A stretch of 64,000 bases of DNA from Mesorhizobium shangrilense (GTDB lineage Bacteria; Pseudomonadota; Alphaproteobacteria; Rhizobiales; Rhizobiaceae): positions 1,674,001 through 1,738,000 of the forward strand of contig NZ_JBEWSZ010000001.1 in the NCBI RefSeq assembly GCF_040537815.1. Direction: 5' to 3'. The position numbers and the translations under genes were made by a program. This document shows positions 44,885 to 54,159 of the stretch, one piece after another (within the stretch, counting starts at the first letter, position 1; every line of letters starts with the position of its first letter). The notes under the pieces were generated by a model. It was not told the origin of the DNA. It did not search any database and was given only the letters and a program-made list of their open reading frames with translations.

Positions 44885-45451
44885 TCAGCTGCCGCTGCCG
44901 ACTTTGCCGGCCATTTCCAGCAATGCCAGCACCGAACGCCAGTTGCGCGCGGTGCCTGGCACTTTCAGCGTGCGCGGGATCAGTCCTGCGAACACGGACT
45001 TGCCGAGCCCATCAGGGGCATGCAGATAGAGCACGTCGCCCTTGATCTGAAATTTCTCCGGACCTGTGCATTTTTCCGACAACCGGGCCTCGTCCTCGGC
45101 AGTCGGCTCTCGCTCCAGCACATAGGCGTGGAGCTTGGTCGGCTCCTCCGCAACCTCCGGATACGGGTTTTGCTCGACCAGACGCTCGAACCAGTCCGCG
45201 TCGCGAACCATGATGCGCGAATGAAATCCCCATTTCTTCTCGAAGGCTGCCTCCAATTGGCTGGTCAGCGTTGCCGTATCGCCCTTGCCGGACTGGAACA
45301 CAACGTTGCCGCTCTGCACATAGGTGGCGACTTCGCTGAAACCGAGATCCTCGAAGAGCGCCCTCAGCTCGACCATCTTGACGATGCGGTTGCCGCCGAC
45401 ATTGATGCCGGAAAACAGTGCTATGAATATCTTCCCTGTCTTGCCGCTCAT
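44885..45451 (-). CDS. DUF1697-family protein
   Basis: The 188-residue protein opens with the family signature FIALFSGINVGGNRIVKM, followed by LFEDLGFSEVATYVQSGNVVF. The role is unknown. Its ATG (45451-45449) overlaps the last bases of ilvA (stop at 45448-45450), so its translation is probably coupled to ilvA. Confidence 0.88.
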   Translation of the reverse strand: MSGKTGKIFIALFSGINVGGNRIVKMVELRALFEDLGFSEVATYVQSGNVVFQSGKGDTATLTSQLEAAFEKKWGFHSRIMVRDADWFERLVEQNPYPEVAEEPTKLHAYVLEREPTAEDEARLSEKCTGPEKFQIKGDVLYLHAPDGLGKSVFAGLIPRTLKVPGTARNWRSVLALLEMAGKVGSGS

Positions 45452-46701
45452 ATGATGAACCCCGCCAGCGTCTCGTTGTCGGTGATGTCCTGATACTGGA
45501 CGCCCTCGGCTTCGAAATTCGCCCTGAGCAGGTCGAAATTCCGGCGGTCCTTGGTTTCAATGCCGATCAACACCGAGCCGAAATTGCGCGCCGACTTCTT
45601 CAGATACTCGAAGCGCGCAATGTCGTCGTCGGGACCGAGCATTTCGAGGAAATCGCGTAGCGCGCCCGGCCGCTGCGGAAAGCGGATGATGAAGTACTTC
45701 TTCAAGCCCTCGAAGCGCAGCGCCCTTTCCTTGACGTCCGGCAGCCGCTCGAAATCGAAATTCCCGCCGGACACGACCGCAACGATGGTCTTGCCCCTGA
45801 TCTCCTTCCTGGAGAAATCCTTCAGTGCGTCGATCGCCAAGGCGCCGGCCGGTTCCAGAACGACGCCCTCGATGTTGAGCATCTCGATCATCGTCGCGCA
45901 GAGCCGGTTTTCCGGGATCAGCCGCACGGTGTCGGCGGGAAAATCCTTGAGGTAGCGCAACGGCTCGCGGCCGATCTCGGCCACGGCCGCGCCATCAACG
46001 AAATTATCGACCTTGGCGAGCTTGAGGCGCTTGCCGGCGGACAGGCTCTCGCTCAGGCTCGGCGCACCGGCGGGCTCGCAAAAAACGAAGCGCGTTTCGC
46101 GGCCCTGATCGGCGAAATAGTGCGTCACGCCGGCTGCCAGACCGCCGCCACCGACCGGCAGCATGACGATGTCGGGCATGCGGGCGCCCAACTGCGCGGC
46201 GATTTCGTAGGCGACGGTCGCTTGCCCCTCGATGATGTCCTTGTGGTCGAAAGGCGGCACCATATGCGCGCCGGCACTTTCAGTGAACTCGAAGGCGGCC
46301 CGGTAGCAATCGTCGAAAAAGTCGCCGACCAGCTTGATCTCGACGAACTCGCCACCAAACAGGCGCGTCTTATCGATCTTCTGCTGCGGCGTCGTCACCG
46401 GCATGAACACAACACCCTTCTTGCCGAAATGCCGGCAGACGAATGCGAAGCCCTGGGCATGATTGCCGGCGGAAGCACAGACGAACAGTTCCGCATCATT
46501 GCCGGCTGCAAGTGCCTTGCGGAAGAAGTTGAAGGCGCCGCGGATCTTGTATGAACGCACAGGCGACAGATCCTCGCGCTTCAGGAGCACGCGCGCACCG
46601 GTCTTCTTCGACAAATAGTCGTTTTCCTGCAGCGGCGTTTCCGGAAAGATCTGGCGGATCGCGGCTGCGGCGGTGGCGACGCGGGAGGAAAAACTGGTCA
46701 T
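45448..46701 (-). CDS. ilvA: Threonine ammonia-lyase (threonine dehydratase)
   Basis: The 417-residue pyridoxal-phosphate enzyme converts threonine to 2-oxobutanoate for isoleucine synthesis. K52 in SYKIRGAFNF holds the cofactor; SAGNHAQGFA and VGGGGLAAG are the phosphate and cofactor loops. The C-terminal ACT-like part (about 335-415, RFPQRPGALRDFLEML) is present once, so feedback control by isoleucine is likely but may be simpler than in the double-ACT form. The start is at 46701; the frame opens at 46758. Confidence 0.93.
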   Translation of the reverse strand: MTSFSSRVATAAAAIRQIFPETPLQENDYLSKKTGARVLLKREDLSPVRSYKIRGAFNFFRKALAAGNDAELFVCASAGNHAQGFAFVCRHFGKKGVVFMPVTTPQQKIDKTRLFGGEFVEIKLVGDFFDDCYRAAFEFTESAGAHMVPPFDHKDIIEGQATVAYEIAAQLGARMPDIVMLPVGGGGLAAGVTHYFADQGRETRFVFCEPAGAPSLSESLSAGKRLKLAKVDNFVDGAAVAEIGREPLRYLKDFPADTVRLIPENRLCATMIEMLNIEGVVLEPAGALAIDALKDFSRKEIRGKTIVAVVSGGNFDFERLPDVKERALRFEGLKKYFIIRFPQRPGALRDFLEMLGPDDDIARFEYLKKSARNFGSVLIGIETKDRRNFDLLRANFEAEGVQYQDITDNETLAGFII

Positions 46702-47131
46702 CGGAAAATCACCTTGGACCGCGTCTCGTTTGCGGCCCTGTACCATTGATGGGGTCAAGCGGCATCGTTTGCCTGCGTGATGGGGCGAGCCATGCGACTT
46801 GCCTCCATGCTATTGCATATCCCGCCTGCCGAAGCCATTGTCCGGCGATTCCCGCAAAAGGACATTCCCAGAATCCCGGCAAGCACTTGGAGGCGTTTGT
46901 TCATGCCGCCACATCGGTCGTCATCCATATCGCCGCCGGAAATCAGTGAACCGACGGTGATGCCATTCTCAAGCATACCAGGGTTCCCGCCGCCCTTTGG
47001 GCTTTCGCGCAACAGTGCCATGGCGGTCGCGGGGCGCTGACGGCATTTCAACCGCAAACGACTTACTTCCGCCGCACTCTACCTGTCCGGGAGGTGTCGC
47101 GGAGGCCTGCTGGCCGGAGTGGAATTCAGAC
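46702..47131. other. Intergenic region between ilvA and the first DUF900 gene
   Basis: About 430 bases between divergent genes. Overlapping ORFs exist on both strands (46755-47057 minus; 46777-47040 plus), but neither shows a recognisable family or clear start signal, so I do not call a gene. The region should contain both promoters. Confidence 0.3.
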
Positions 47132-48205
47132 GTGCCTTTCAAGAAGATTTGCATCATTGCCCTTGCCTTGCTGATTGCCGGCTGTGCTGGCCGGCAAACC
47201 CAGGAAATTCTCGGCAGCGCCGTCGTCGCGACGCCGGTGACGGAGATTGCCGGCAATCACAGCATCTTCATCGCCACGACGCGCAAGAAGTCCGATGATC
47301 CCAACAAGGTTTTCGACGGCGAGCGTTCGGCGACGCTGAACTACGCCCGCGTCAACGTCACCGTTCCCGGCGTCCACCAGACCGGGCAGATCGAGCGACG
47401 CTCGCGCGGCAAGTCGAATGACCCGGCCAAGTATTTCATGGCCTCCGAGGTCGTCGGCTACGATACGGCACCCCAGTTTTCGAGCGCGCTCAACGCCGAC
47501 ATCGCCGCGCGTGGCGGCCGCGTCATGGTCTTTGTCCACGGCTACAACACCGGTTTCGACAGCGCGGTCTATCGTGTGACCCAGATCGTCCATGATTCCG
47601 GCTATCCGGGCACGCCGGTGCTGTTCTCCTGGGCCTCGGGCGCCAGGACCACCGACTATGTCTACGACAAGGAAAGCGCGAGTGCCGCGCGCGACCAGCT
47701 GGAAGTGACGCTGCGTATGCTCGCGCAGACGGGCGCGCGGCGCATCGACATCGTCGCGCATTCGCTGGGAACCTGGGTCACCATGGAAGCGCTGCGCCAG
47801 CTCGCCATCACCGGCGACCGCGACCTTGGCGGCAAGCTGGGCGACGTGGTGCTGGCCTCGCCCGACATCGACGTCGACGTGTTCAAGAGCCAGATGCGCC
47901 GCTATGGCAAGCCGGACAAGCCGTTCATCCTGCTTCTGTCCAGTGACGACCGGGCGCTGCGTATCTCCGGGCTGCTCGCTGGCTCACGGCCGCGCGTTGG
48001 CGATTACAAGGACGCTGCCGACCTCGCCAACTATGGCGTGACGGTCGTCGATCTGTCGAAACTCAAGGGAACGGATAGCTTCAACCACAACAAGTTCGCC
48101 GATAATCCGGCCATGGTGAAGATGATCGGCCAGCGGCTTCGCGAGGATGACGGCTTTGCCAGCGACCGCGACGTTACCGACCGCATCAGCCTGCTTGGAC
48201 AATAG
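47132..48205 (+). CDS. DUF900 alpha/beta-hydrolase lipoprotein, copy 1
   Basis: The 357-residue lipoprotein starts at GTG 47132 with a lipobox ending at C18 (LLIAGC). The DUF900 hydrolase domain has the oxyanion VFVHGYN (134-140) and the nucleophile elbow AHSLG (S211). It should sit in a membrane facing the periplasm and hydrolyse an unknown ester. The frame opens at 46997, but the lipoprotein signal fixes the start. A close paralogue follows 144 bases downstream, so the pair looks like a tandem duplication. Confidence 0.88.
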   Translation: MPFKKICIIALALLIAGCAGRQTQEILGSAVVATPVTEIAGNHSIFIATTRKKSDDPNKVFDGERSATLNYARVNVTVPGVHQTGQIERRSRGKSNDPAKYFMASEVVGYDTAPQFSSALNADIAARGGRVMVFVHGYNTGFDSAVYRVTQIVHDSGYPGTPVLFSWASGARTTDYVYDKESASAARDQLEVTLRMLAQTGARRIDIVAHSLGTWVTMEALRQLAITGDRDLGGKLGDVVLASPDIDVDVFKSQMRRYGKPDKPFILLLSSDDRALRISGLLAGSRPRVGDYKDAADLANYGVTVVDLSKLKGTDSFNHNKFADNPAMVKMIGQRLREDDGFASDRDVTDRISLLGQ

Positions 48206-48349
48206 GATGCTTTCCGGTGGATTTCGGCGGTCACGTTCACGATTGCCGCACCATCGGAACACTTTGAACTGGACCGGGCCGGACACTGTCTTTATCGACA
48301 TGCCCATGGATGCCATCAGCTTGGCGTCGCTTACGGGGACTGTGTAGCC

Positions 48350-49507
48350 GTGCGTTCGAAGAGCTTCCTCATCGTCGCCTTCGCGTTGCTTGTTACAGGC
48401 TGCGCCGGTCAGAACACGCATGACCTTCTCAACAAGACAACGATCGCGGTTCCTGCCTCCGACATAGCGGCGACGCATGAGATCTTCGTCGCCACGACAC
48501 GGCAGAGGGCCACAAAGCAGCCGCGGCAGGTCTTCGACGGCGATCGCTCCCTCACCACCAGCTACGCGCGTGTGGATGTGACCGTCCCCAAGATCCATCA
48601 GGTCGGCGCTATCGAAAGGGCAAAGGGATCGGCCAACAGCAATCCGGCCAAGGATTTCACCGCAAAGGATGTCGCCTACTACGAGAATGCGCCGCAATTC
48701 GCCAAGGCGGTTGGCGCCGATATCGCCATGCGCGGCGATCGCGCGCTGGTTTTCGTGCACGGCTTCAACAACGGCTTCGATGACGGCATCTATCGGCTGA
48801 CGCAGATCGTTCACGATACGCAATACACGGGCACGCCGGTGCTGTTCTCGTGGGCTTCAAGCGCCAAGACAACCGGTTACCTCTATGACAAGGACAGCGC
48901 CACCGCCGCGCGCGACGACCTCGAAGCGACGCTGCGCATGCTGGCCAAGACCAAGGTCAAGAGCATCGACATCATCGCCCATTCGATGGGGAACTGGGTG
49001 ACCATGGAGGCGCTGCGCCAACTCGCCATCACCGGCGACCGTGATCTCGGCGGCAAACTCGGCTATGTCATTCTCGCGTCACCGGACATCGACGTCGATG
49101 TGTTCAAGAAACAGATGATCCGCTACGGCAAGCCCACCAAGCCTTTCGCCATCCTGCTTTCAGGGGACGATCGCGCCCTCAAGCTCTCTTCCTTCATCTC
49201 CGGCGACAAGCCCCGTGTCGGCGACTACGGCAACGCGGCGGACCTGGCCAGCTATGGTGTGTCGGTGGTGGACCTGACCAAGACGAAGGGCGGCGACCAA
49301 CTGAACCATGCCAAGTTCGCCGACAACCCGTTCCTGGTGCAATTGCTTGGCAAAGGCCTGCGCGCGCCGGCCGGCCTGGCTTCGGACGAAAGCCCGCCGG
49401 GGCAGCTCGACGACCTTGGGCAGGGTCTCGGAAAGGCCGTTGGTTCGGTCGCCGAGATCGTCATCACCACGCCGTTCAAGGTGCTGACCATCGCCACCGG
49501 CGGGTGA
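48350..49507 (+). CDS. DUF900 alpha/beta-hydrolase lipoprotein, copy 2
   Basis: The 385-residue paralogue of the preceding gene starts at GTG 48350, with the lipobox ending at C18 (LLVTGC). It has VFVHGFN and the elbow AHSMG. Most of its core matches copy 1 (TPVLFSWAS, VTMEALRQLAITGDRDLGGKLG, LASPDIDVDVFK). It differs by a longer C-terminal tail (about 30 residues more). Both probably act at the envelope; the substrates are unknown. Confidence 0.88.
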   Translation: MRSKSFLIVAFALLVTGCAGQNTHDLLNKTTIAVPASDIAATHEIFVATTRQRATKQPRQVFDGDRSLTTSYARVDVTVPKIHQVGAIERAKGSANSNPAKDFTAKDVAYYENAPQFAKAVGADIAMRGDRALVFVHGFNNGFDDGIYRLTQIVHDTQYTGTPVLFSWASSAKTTGYLYDKDSATAARDDLEATLRMLAKTKVKSIDIIAHSMGNWVTMEALRQLAITGDRDLGGKLGYVILASPDIDVDVFKKQMIRYGKPTKPFAILLSGDDRALKLSSFISGDKPRVGDYGNAADLASYGVSVVDLTKTKGGDQLNHAKFADNPFLVQLLGKGLRAPAGLASDESPPGQLDDLGQGLGKAVGSVAEIVITTPFKVLTIATGG

Positions 49508-49531
49508 GCATCGCAAACGCCCTGCTGATCT

Positions 49532-51349
49532 TCAGACGAACAGGTCGACCTTCTGGAAGGTCGTCACATCGATCAGACCGACGTCGGAAATCCTGAGCTC
49601 GGGAATGACGACCAGCGCCAAGAGCGAGTGCTGCATGTAGGCGTTGTTCAGCGAACAGCCCATCTTGCGCATCGCCTCCGTCAGTTTCTCCGCCTTGGCG
49701 GCGACGATCTCGGCGCGCTCGTCCGACATCAGGCCGGCGATCGGCATTTCGACCAGTGCCAGTTCCTTGCCCTTGGAGAACAAAACAACGCCACCGCCGA
49801 CCTCGCCCAGCCGGTTGACCGCCAGGGCCATGTCCTGCTTGTTGGTGCCGACGACGATGATGTGGTGGCTGTCATGCGCGACGCTGGAGGCCATGGCGCA
49901 GTCGCCCATATAGCCAAAGCCAGAGACGAAGGCATTGGTGACGCCGCCCGTGCCCCTGTGGCGTTCGACCAGCGCGATCTGGCAGACATCGTTGCGGCGG
50001 TCCATGGCGACCAGCCCGTCTTCAACCGGCAGGTCGGCCTCCAGCGCCCGTGTCGGCGCCTGGTTCTCGATCACGCCGATGACGCGCACGCGCACTTCGT
50101 TGGCGCCCTTGGGCGCCACGATGTCGAAATCCACGGCCTTGAGTTTCTTGCCGAGCTTGACCGTGTTCTTCGCCGTCTTCGGATAATTGTAGGCCGGGAT
50201 GTCGGTTTCCAGCTTGCCGCCCTTGGCCAGCCTGATCCCACGCCCGTAGACCTCGTCGATGGTCATCTCGGCCAGATCGGAGACGATCAGCAGGTCGGCC
50301 AGCCGTCCCGGTGCGATCGAGCCCAGCTCACGCTCCAGCTTGAAATGCTGGGCGGTGTTGATCGTGGCCATCTGGATGGCCGTCACCGGCTTCAATCCCT
50401 GTTGGATGGCGTGGCGCACCACCCGGTCCATATGGCCTTCGTGAACAAGCGTGCCGGAATGGCTGTCGTCGGTGCACAGGATGAAATTGCGCGGATCGAT
50501 GCCGCTTTCCGTCACCGCCTTGATCTGCGAGGCAACATCGTACCAGGCCGAGCCCAGCCGCAGCATCGCCTTCATGCCCTGGCGGACGCGGGCAATCGCA
50601 TCCTCGGCGCGCGTGCCCTCGTGATCGTCCTCCGGCCCGCCGGCGACATAGCCATGAAACGGCAGGCCGAGGTCACGCGAGGCATAATGGCCGCCGACCG
50701 TCTTGCCCGCCTTTACCGTCTCGGCGATCTCACCGGACATCACCGGGTCATTGGCGGCGACGCCGGGGAAATTCATCACCTCGCCAAGACCGATGATGTT
50801 TTCCCACGTCATCGCCTCCGCCACATCGGCGACCGTCAGTTCCGCACCGGCATGTTCGAGCCCCGGCGCCGAGGGCACGCAGGACGGCATCTGCACGTGC
50901 ACGTTGATGGGCATGGCCACGGCCTCGTCATGCATCAGGCGAACGCCCGGCAGGCCCAGCACATTGGCAATCTCGTGCGGATCGATGAACATGGATGTGG
51001 TGCCGTGCGGGATCACGGCGCGGCAGAATTCCGTCACCGTCACCATGCCGCTCTCGACATGCATGTGCGCGTCGCAGAGGCCCGGCACCAGATAGCGTCC
51101 GCCGGCATCCACCACCTTGGTGCCCTGCCCGATGGCGTGGCTGGCATTCGGCCCGCAATAGGCGAAGCGGCCGCCCGCAATGGCGATATCGGTGCCGGCA
51201 ATGATCTCGCCGGAATGGACATTCACCCAGCGCCCGTTGCGGATGACTAGATCGGCGGGCTTGCGCCCCATTGCGACATCGACCAGATGCGTCGCCATCT
51301 CGGTCCACGGTCTTGGTTTGGCGGGATTGGGGATCTTGGCGGTCGGCAT
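49532..51349 (-). CDS. ade: Adenine deaminase
   Basis: The 605-residue amidohydrolase deaminates adenine to hypoxanthine in purine salvage. The metal-binding DAHMHVESGM, the IDPHEIANVLG and HYASRDLGLP histidines and CTDDSHSGTLVHEGH with its aspartate are all present. The length is usual for bacterial ade (COG1001). The start at 51349 (MPTAKIPNP) is preferred over 51505. It stands alone, convergent with the DUF900 pair (25 bases between stops). Confidence 0.93.
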   Translation of the reverse strand: MPTAKIPNPAKPRPWTEMATHLVDVAMGRKPADLVIRNGRWVNVHSGEIIAGTDIAIAGGRFAYCGPNASHAIGQGTKVVDAGGRYLVPGLCDAHMHVESGMVTVTEFCRAVIPHGTTSMFIDPHEIANVLGLPGVRLMHDEAVAMPINVHVQMPSCVPSAPGLEHAGAELTVADVAEAMTWENIIGLGEVMNFPGVAANDPVMSGEIAETVKAGKTVGGHYASRDLGLPFHGYVAGGPEDDHEGTRAEDAIARVRQGMKAMLRLGSAWYDVASQIKAVTESGIDPRNFILCTDDSHSGTLVHEGHMDRVVRHAIQQGLKPVTAIQMATINTAQHFKLERELGSIAPGRLADLLIVSDLAEMTIDEVYGRGIRLAKGGKLETDIPAYNYPKTAKNTVKLGKKLKAVDFDIVAPKGANEVRVRVIGVIENQAPTRALEADLPVEDGLVAMDRRNDVCQIALVERHRGTGGVTNAFVSGFGYMGDCAMASSVAHDSHHIIVVGTNKQDMALAVNRLGEVGGGVVLFSKGKELALVEMPIAGLMSDERAEIVAAKAEKLTEAMRKMGCSLNNAYMQHSLLALVVIPELRISDVGLIDVTTFQKVDLFV

Positions 51350-51559
51350 CAAGCGATTCCTTCGGTTACGGGCAGTCTCGCAAATGTCGGCGCGCGTAGC
51401 CAGAGGCCGCGACCGGTATGCGCCCCATGCAAAGAGTGAACCTCGGATCGATGTAAAACCGTGAAGGAATCGACCGCACGGAAATCTGATTCCGTTTTCC
51501 CGCAAATGGGGTTACCCTAAAGCCTACGGATTTTTCTGAATCGACGTTCGGGGAGTTCG

Positions 51560-52222
51560 ATGCGTCGGCTAACGCTTGCAGGTGCGGGTTTGCTTGTCGC
51601 CCTCACCGGACCGGCTTTTGCGGCCGATCCGACGGTCGATCTGCCGATGACCGCGCCGGGCTTCGACTGGACCGGCTACTATGCCGGCCTGCAGGCAGGA
51701 TATGGCTGGGGCAGCTCCGATATAACAGGAACAGACGGTACACCGTTTTCCTCGCCCGATCTGAGCGGCGGATTCATCGGCGGCCAGGTTGCCGGCCTTT
51801 GGCAATTCAACCATTTCGTGATCGGCGGCGAGGCGGATCTCAACTATGCCGGCATCGACGGCTCCGCCAATGCGGCCCCGGGAAATTCATTCGGCACCAA
51901 CATACAATGGTTCGGGTCGGTCAACGCAAAGGCCGGCTATGCCATGGACCGCGTCCTGGTCTACGGCACAGGTGGCGTCGCCTTCGCTGGTATCGAAACC
52001 AGCCAGAACTCAGGTTCGGACTTTTCACGGACCCGCACGAATACCGGTTGGACGATCGGTGCGGGCGTCGACTATGCGCTGACGGACAAATTCACGGTCG
52101 GCGCCCAGTACCGCTACTATGATTTCGGCTCCGACCATTATGATGGAAACAGCAGCTTTACCGATCGAGATCAGGACGTGAAGCTGAATACCGTCGGCAT
52201 CAATCTGAACTACAAGTTCTGA
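51560..52222 (+). CDS. Outer-membrane beta-barrel protein (Omp25/31-like)
   Basis: The 220-residue protein has a signal peptide (1-22, ending AFAADP) and an 8-strand-type OmpA-like barrel: FDWTGYYAGLQAGYGWG, QVAGLWQFNHFVIGGEADLNY, AGYAMDRVLVYGTGGVAF and the terminal GINLNYKF with C-terminal phenylalanine. Such proteins are abundant surface proteins in Hyphomicrobiales. Its 3' end overlaps the last 13 bases of the convergent permease gene. Confidence 0.9.
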   Translation: MRRLTLAGAGLLVALTGPAFAADPTVDLPMTAPGFDWTGYYAGLQAGYGWGSSDITGTDGTPFSSPDLSGGFIGGQVAGLWQFNHFVIGGEADLNYAGIDGSANAAPGNSFGTNIQWFGSVNAKAGYAMDRVLVYGTGGVAFAGIETSQNSGSDFSRTRTNTGWTIGAGVDYALTDKFTVGAQYRYYDFGSDHYDGNSSFTDRDQDVKLNTVGINLNYKF

Positions 52223-52968
52223 GCGCTCCCGTTCAATGGCGGTGCGGTGCGGGCGGGTTGCAAGCCGGAATTCCGATCGTTGCTCTTCCGGGAATATGGG
52301 GCGGACATCCGCCTCTCGATCCAGCTTTGCGCGAGAGTCAGGATGGAGACCATGACGAGGTAGTAGAGAAACGCGCAGGCATACCATTCGGTGAACCGGA
52401 AGCTTGCCGATATGGAGAGGGAGGTTGTTGTCATCAGTTCCCGCAGCGAGATCGTGTAAGCCAGCGAGGTCGATTTCAGCAGGGAAATGAATTCATTCAT
52501 CAGGGACGGCAAGGCGATGCGCATGGCCTGAGGCAAGACCACCAGGCGAAAAGCCTGGAACCTGGTAAGCCCAAGTGCTGCCGCCGCCTCCCTCTGACCA
52601 GCCCCCAGCGACCCAAGCGCGGCGCGCATGATCTCCGCATTATAGGCCACGCCGACCAGGGTCATGCCAATGTAGGCGGCAAGAAACGGTGTGAACCACG
52701 ACGAGCGGAATATCGGAAACAGCTGCGGCAGGCCGTTCCAGATAAACAGCAGCACCAGGATCATGGGCGCGCTTCTGAACAGCCAGACATAGGCCAACAG
52801 GACCCAGCGGACCGCAGCGCGCTTGGAGCTCAAGCCGATCGCCACCGGCAGACAGAGCGCAAATGCCGTCACCTGCACGCAGATCGACAGGCCGATCGTT
52901 GTCAGGGCGCCCTGGATCAAAGCGGGGCTGACGAGAGCTTCAAGAAAAATGGTCGGATCAAAAAGCAC
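52210..52968 (-). CDS. Amino-acid-type ABC transporter permease (HisM family)
   Basis: The 252-residue inner-membrane permease has about five membrane helices and the EAA loop (EAAAALGLTRFQAFRLVVLPQAMR, about 135-158). The last 30 residues (after RRMSAPY) look unrelated to the family and overlap the outer-membrane protein gene at their end. The matching binding protein lies upstream (52989-53816) with a 20-base gap. No ATP-binding-protein gene follows, so the ATPase must be encoded elsewhere. Confidence 0.88.
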   Translation of the reverse strand: MLFDPTIFLEALVSPALIQGALTTIGLSICVQVTAFALCLPVAIGLSSKRAAVRWVLLAYVWLFRSAPMILVLLFIWNGLPQLFPIFRSSWFTPFLAAYIGMTLVGVAYNAEIMRAALGSLGAGQREAAAALGLTRFQAFRLVVLPQAMRIALPSLMNEFISLLKSTSLAYTISLRELMTTTSLSISASFRFTEWYACAFLYYLVMVSILTLAQSWIERRMSAPYSRKSNDRNSGLQPARTAPPLNGSAQNL

Positions 52969-52988
52969 GTCGGCCCCGCTCTTCTTGC

Positions 52989-53816
52989 CTACGAGCCGTA
53001 ATCCACGTCGAAGCCGGACTCGGGAAAATTGTACGTCTTCGCTATCTCGCCAAACGTTCCCTGCTGCTTCAGCGCCTTCAGCGCCGACCTCAGCAACGCC
53101 AGGTCTTCCGGCGATTTCTGGATGTAGATGCCGAACTGGAATTCGGATGGATAGGTGTACACGACCTTGATCTTGTCACCTGTCTGTTTGGCGCGAACGC
53201 CAGCCTCTGCCGCCTCCGTCAGCGTCGCATCGGCTCGCCCGATCATGACTTGCTGGGTCGCGGCGACCTGCGATTCATAGGTCTGGAAGGTGACAGGCGC
53301 CTTGCCCTGCGCCTTGAACGTCTTGTTCATCTCATCGGGCGCATCGGCATAAGACGTCCCGGCCTCGATCGCCAGCGACTTGCCGGCAAGGTCGTCGGGG
53401 GTCTTGATCGCATCGTTCGTCGCGGCAGTGACGATCACCGTCGACGATTTCAGATACGGCACGCCATCATAGGACTGACGGCGCTTTTCGTTGAGATAGA
53501 TGCCGCTGATGACGAGCGAGCAGCGGCTCGCCTGCAATGACGGCAGAAGCCCATCGAAGCCCGAGACGACGAACGTGACGTCGGCGCCCCAGAATTTGGC
53601 CAGCGCGTCGGCGACGTCAATGTCGACGCCCACCGGCCGCGTGTCGGTTGGCTTGTCCATATAGGTGAATGGCGGAAAACCGGCCGAGGTGCACACGGTG
53701 AGGTGTCCGTCGCGTATGAACGAGGGCGCATCTGTCCCGGCAAGAGCGGTTTGGCTGAGCAGCGTTGCGCCCAACAGAGAAGCGATGTGGCAGGTACGGT
53801 GCATCGTTCGTTTCAT
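52989..53816 (-). CDS. Family 3 extracellular solute-binding protein
   Basis: The 275-residue periplasmic protein has a signal peptide (about 1-26, SQTALA) and the SBP_bac_3 fold: LTVCTSAGFPPFTYMD near 40-55, VGVDIDVADALAKFWG, then DLAGKSLAIEAGTSYA and GRADATLTEAAEAG. It probably binds an amino acid or a small carboxylated compound for the downstream permease. The start at 53816 has GGGGGA before it and overlaps the stop of the GYD gene (TCAT on the plus strand). Confidence 0.9.
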   Translation of the reverse strand: MKRTMHRTCHIASLLGATLLSQTALAGTDAPSFIRDGHLTVCTSAGFPPFTYMDKPTDTRPVGVDIDVADALAKFWGADVTFVVSGFDGLLPSLQASRCSLVISGIYLNEKRRQSYDGVPYLKSSTVIVTAATNDAIKTPDDLAGKSLAIEAGTSYADAPDEMNKTFKAQGKAPVTFQTYESQVAATQQVMIGRADATLTEAAEAGVRAKQTGDKIKVVYTYPSEFQFGIYIQKSPEDLALLRSALKALKQQGTFGEIAKTYNFPESGFDVDYGS

Positions 53817-54136
53817 GGCAATTCCCCCGTTGCAATTCGGCTTTTCATAGATGCCTCGACAATCGAGCTCCATTCAGGGGCGTCGAATGCACGCAGCACC
53901 ACCGGATCGACATGACCGTCCTGACGAGCGACGAGCAGGTACTGCATCATCGCCGCTTCGCTCGGCATCTCGAAAACCTGGACGAAATCGTAGGCACCCA
54001 TTGTGGAATAGAGGGCGACGCTGCGCCCGCCGAGATTTTCGACGCGTTCACGGCTGACCCGAGCCCGCTCCGGAGAGTTGGCAATCTCGTCGAGCCCCCG
54101 CTGCGTGAGACGCATCAGAGAAATGAAATATGGCAT
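53813..54136 (-). CDS. GYD-domain protein
   Basis: The 107-residue protein belongs to the GYD (DUF) family: MPYFISLMRLTQRGLDEI at the start and the GRSVALYSTMGAYDFVQVFEMP segment that gives the family name (here GAYD). The function is unknown. Its stop codon overlaps the start of the binding-protein gene and it lies 23 bases after the isochorismatase-like gene, so it is part of that operon. Confidence 0.85.
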   Translation of the reverse strand: MPYFISLMRLTQRGLDEIANSPERARVSRERVENLGGRSVALYSTMGAYDFVQVFEMPSEAAMMQYLLVARQDGHVDPVVLRAFDAPEWSSIVEASMKSRIATGELP

Positions 54137-54159
54137 TGCACCAGTCCAGTTGGTTTCGA

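Noticed and set aside
46755..47057. Overlapping ORFs on both strands in the ilvA-DUF900 gap
   Set aside because: Neither has family features or convincing start signals, and each is the shadow of the other.
49628..51250. 540-residue plus-strand ORF
   Set aside because: It is antisense to adenine deaminase, whose motifs are unmistakable.
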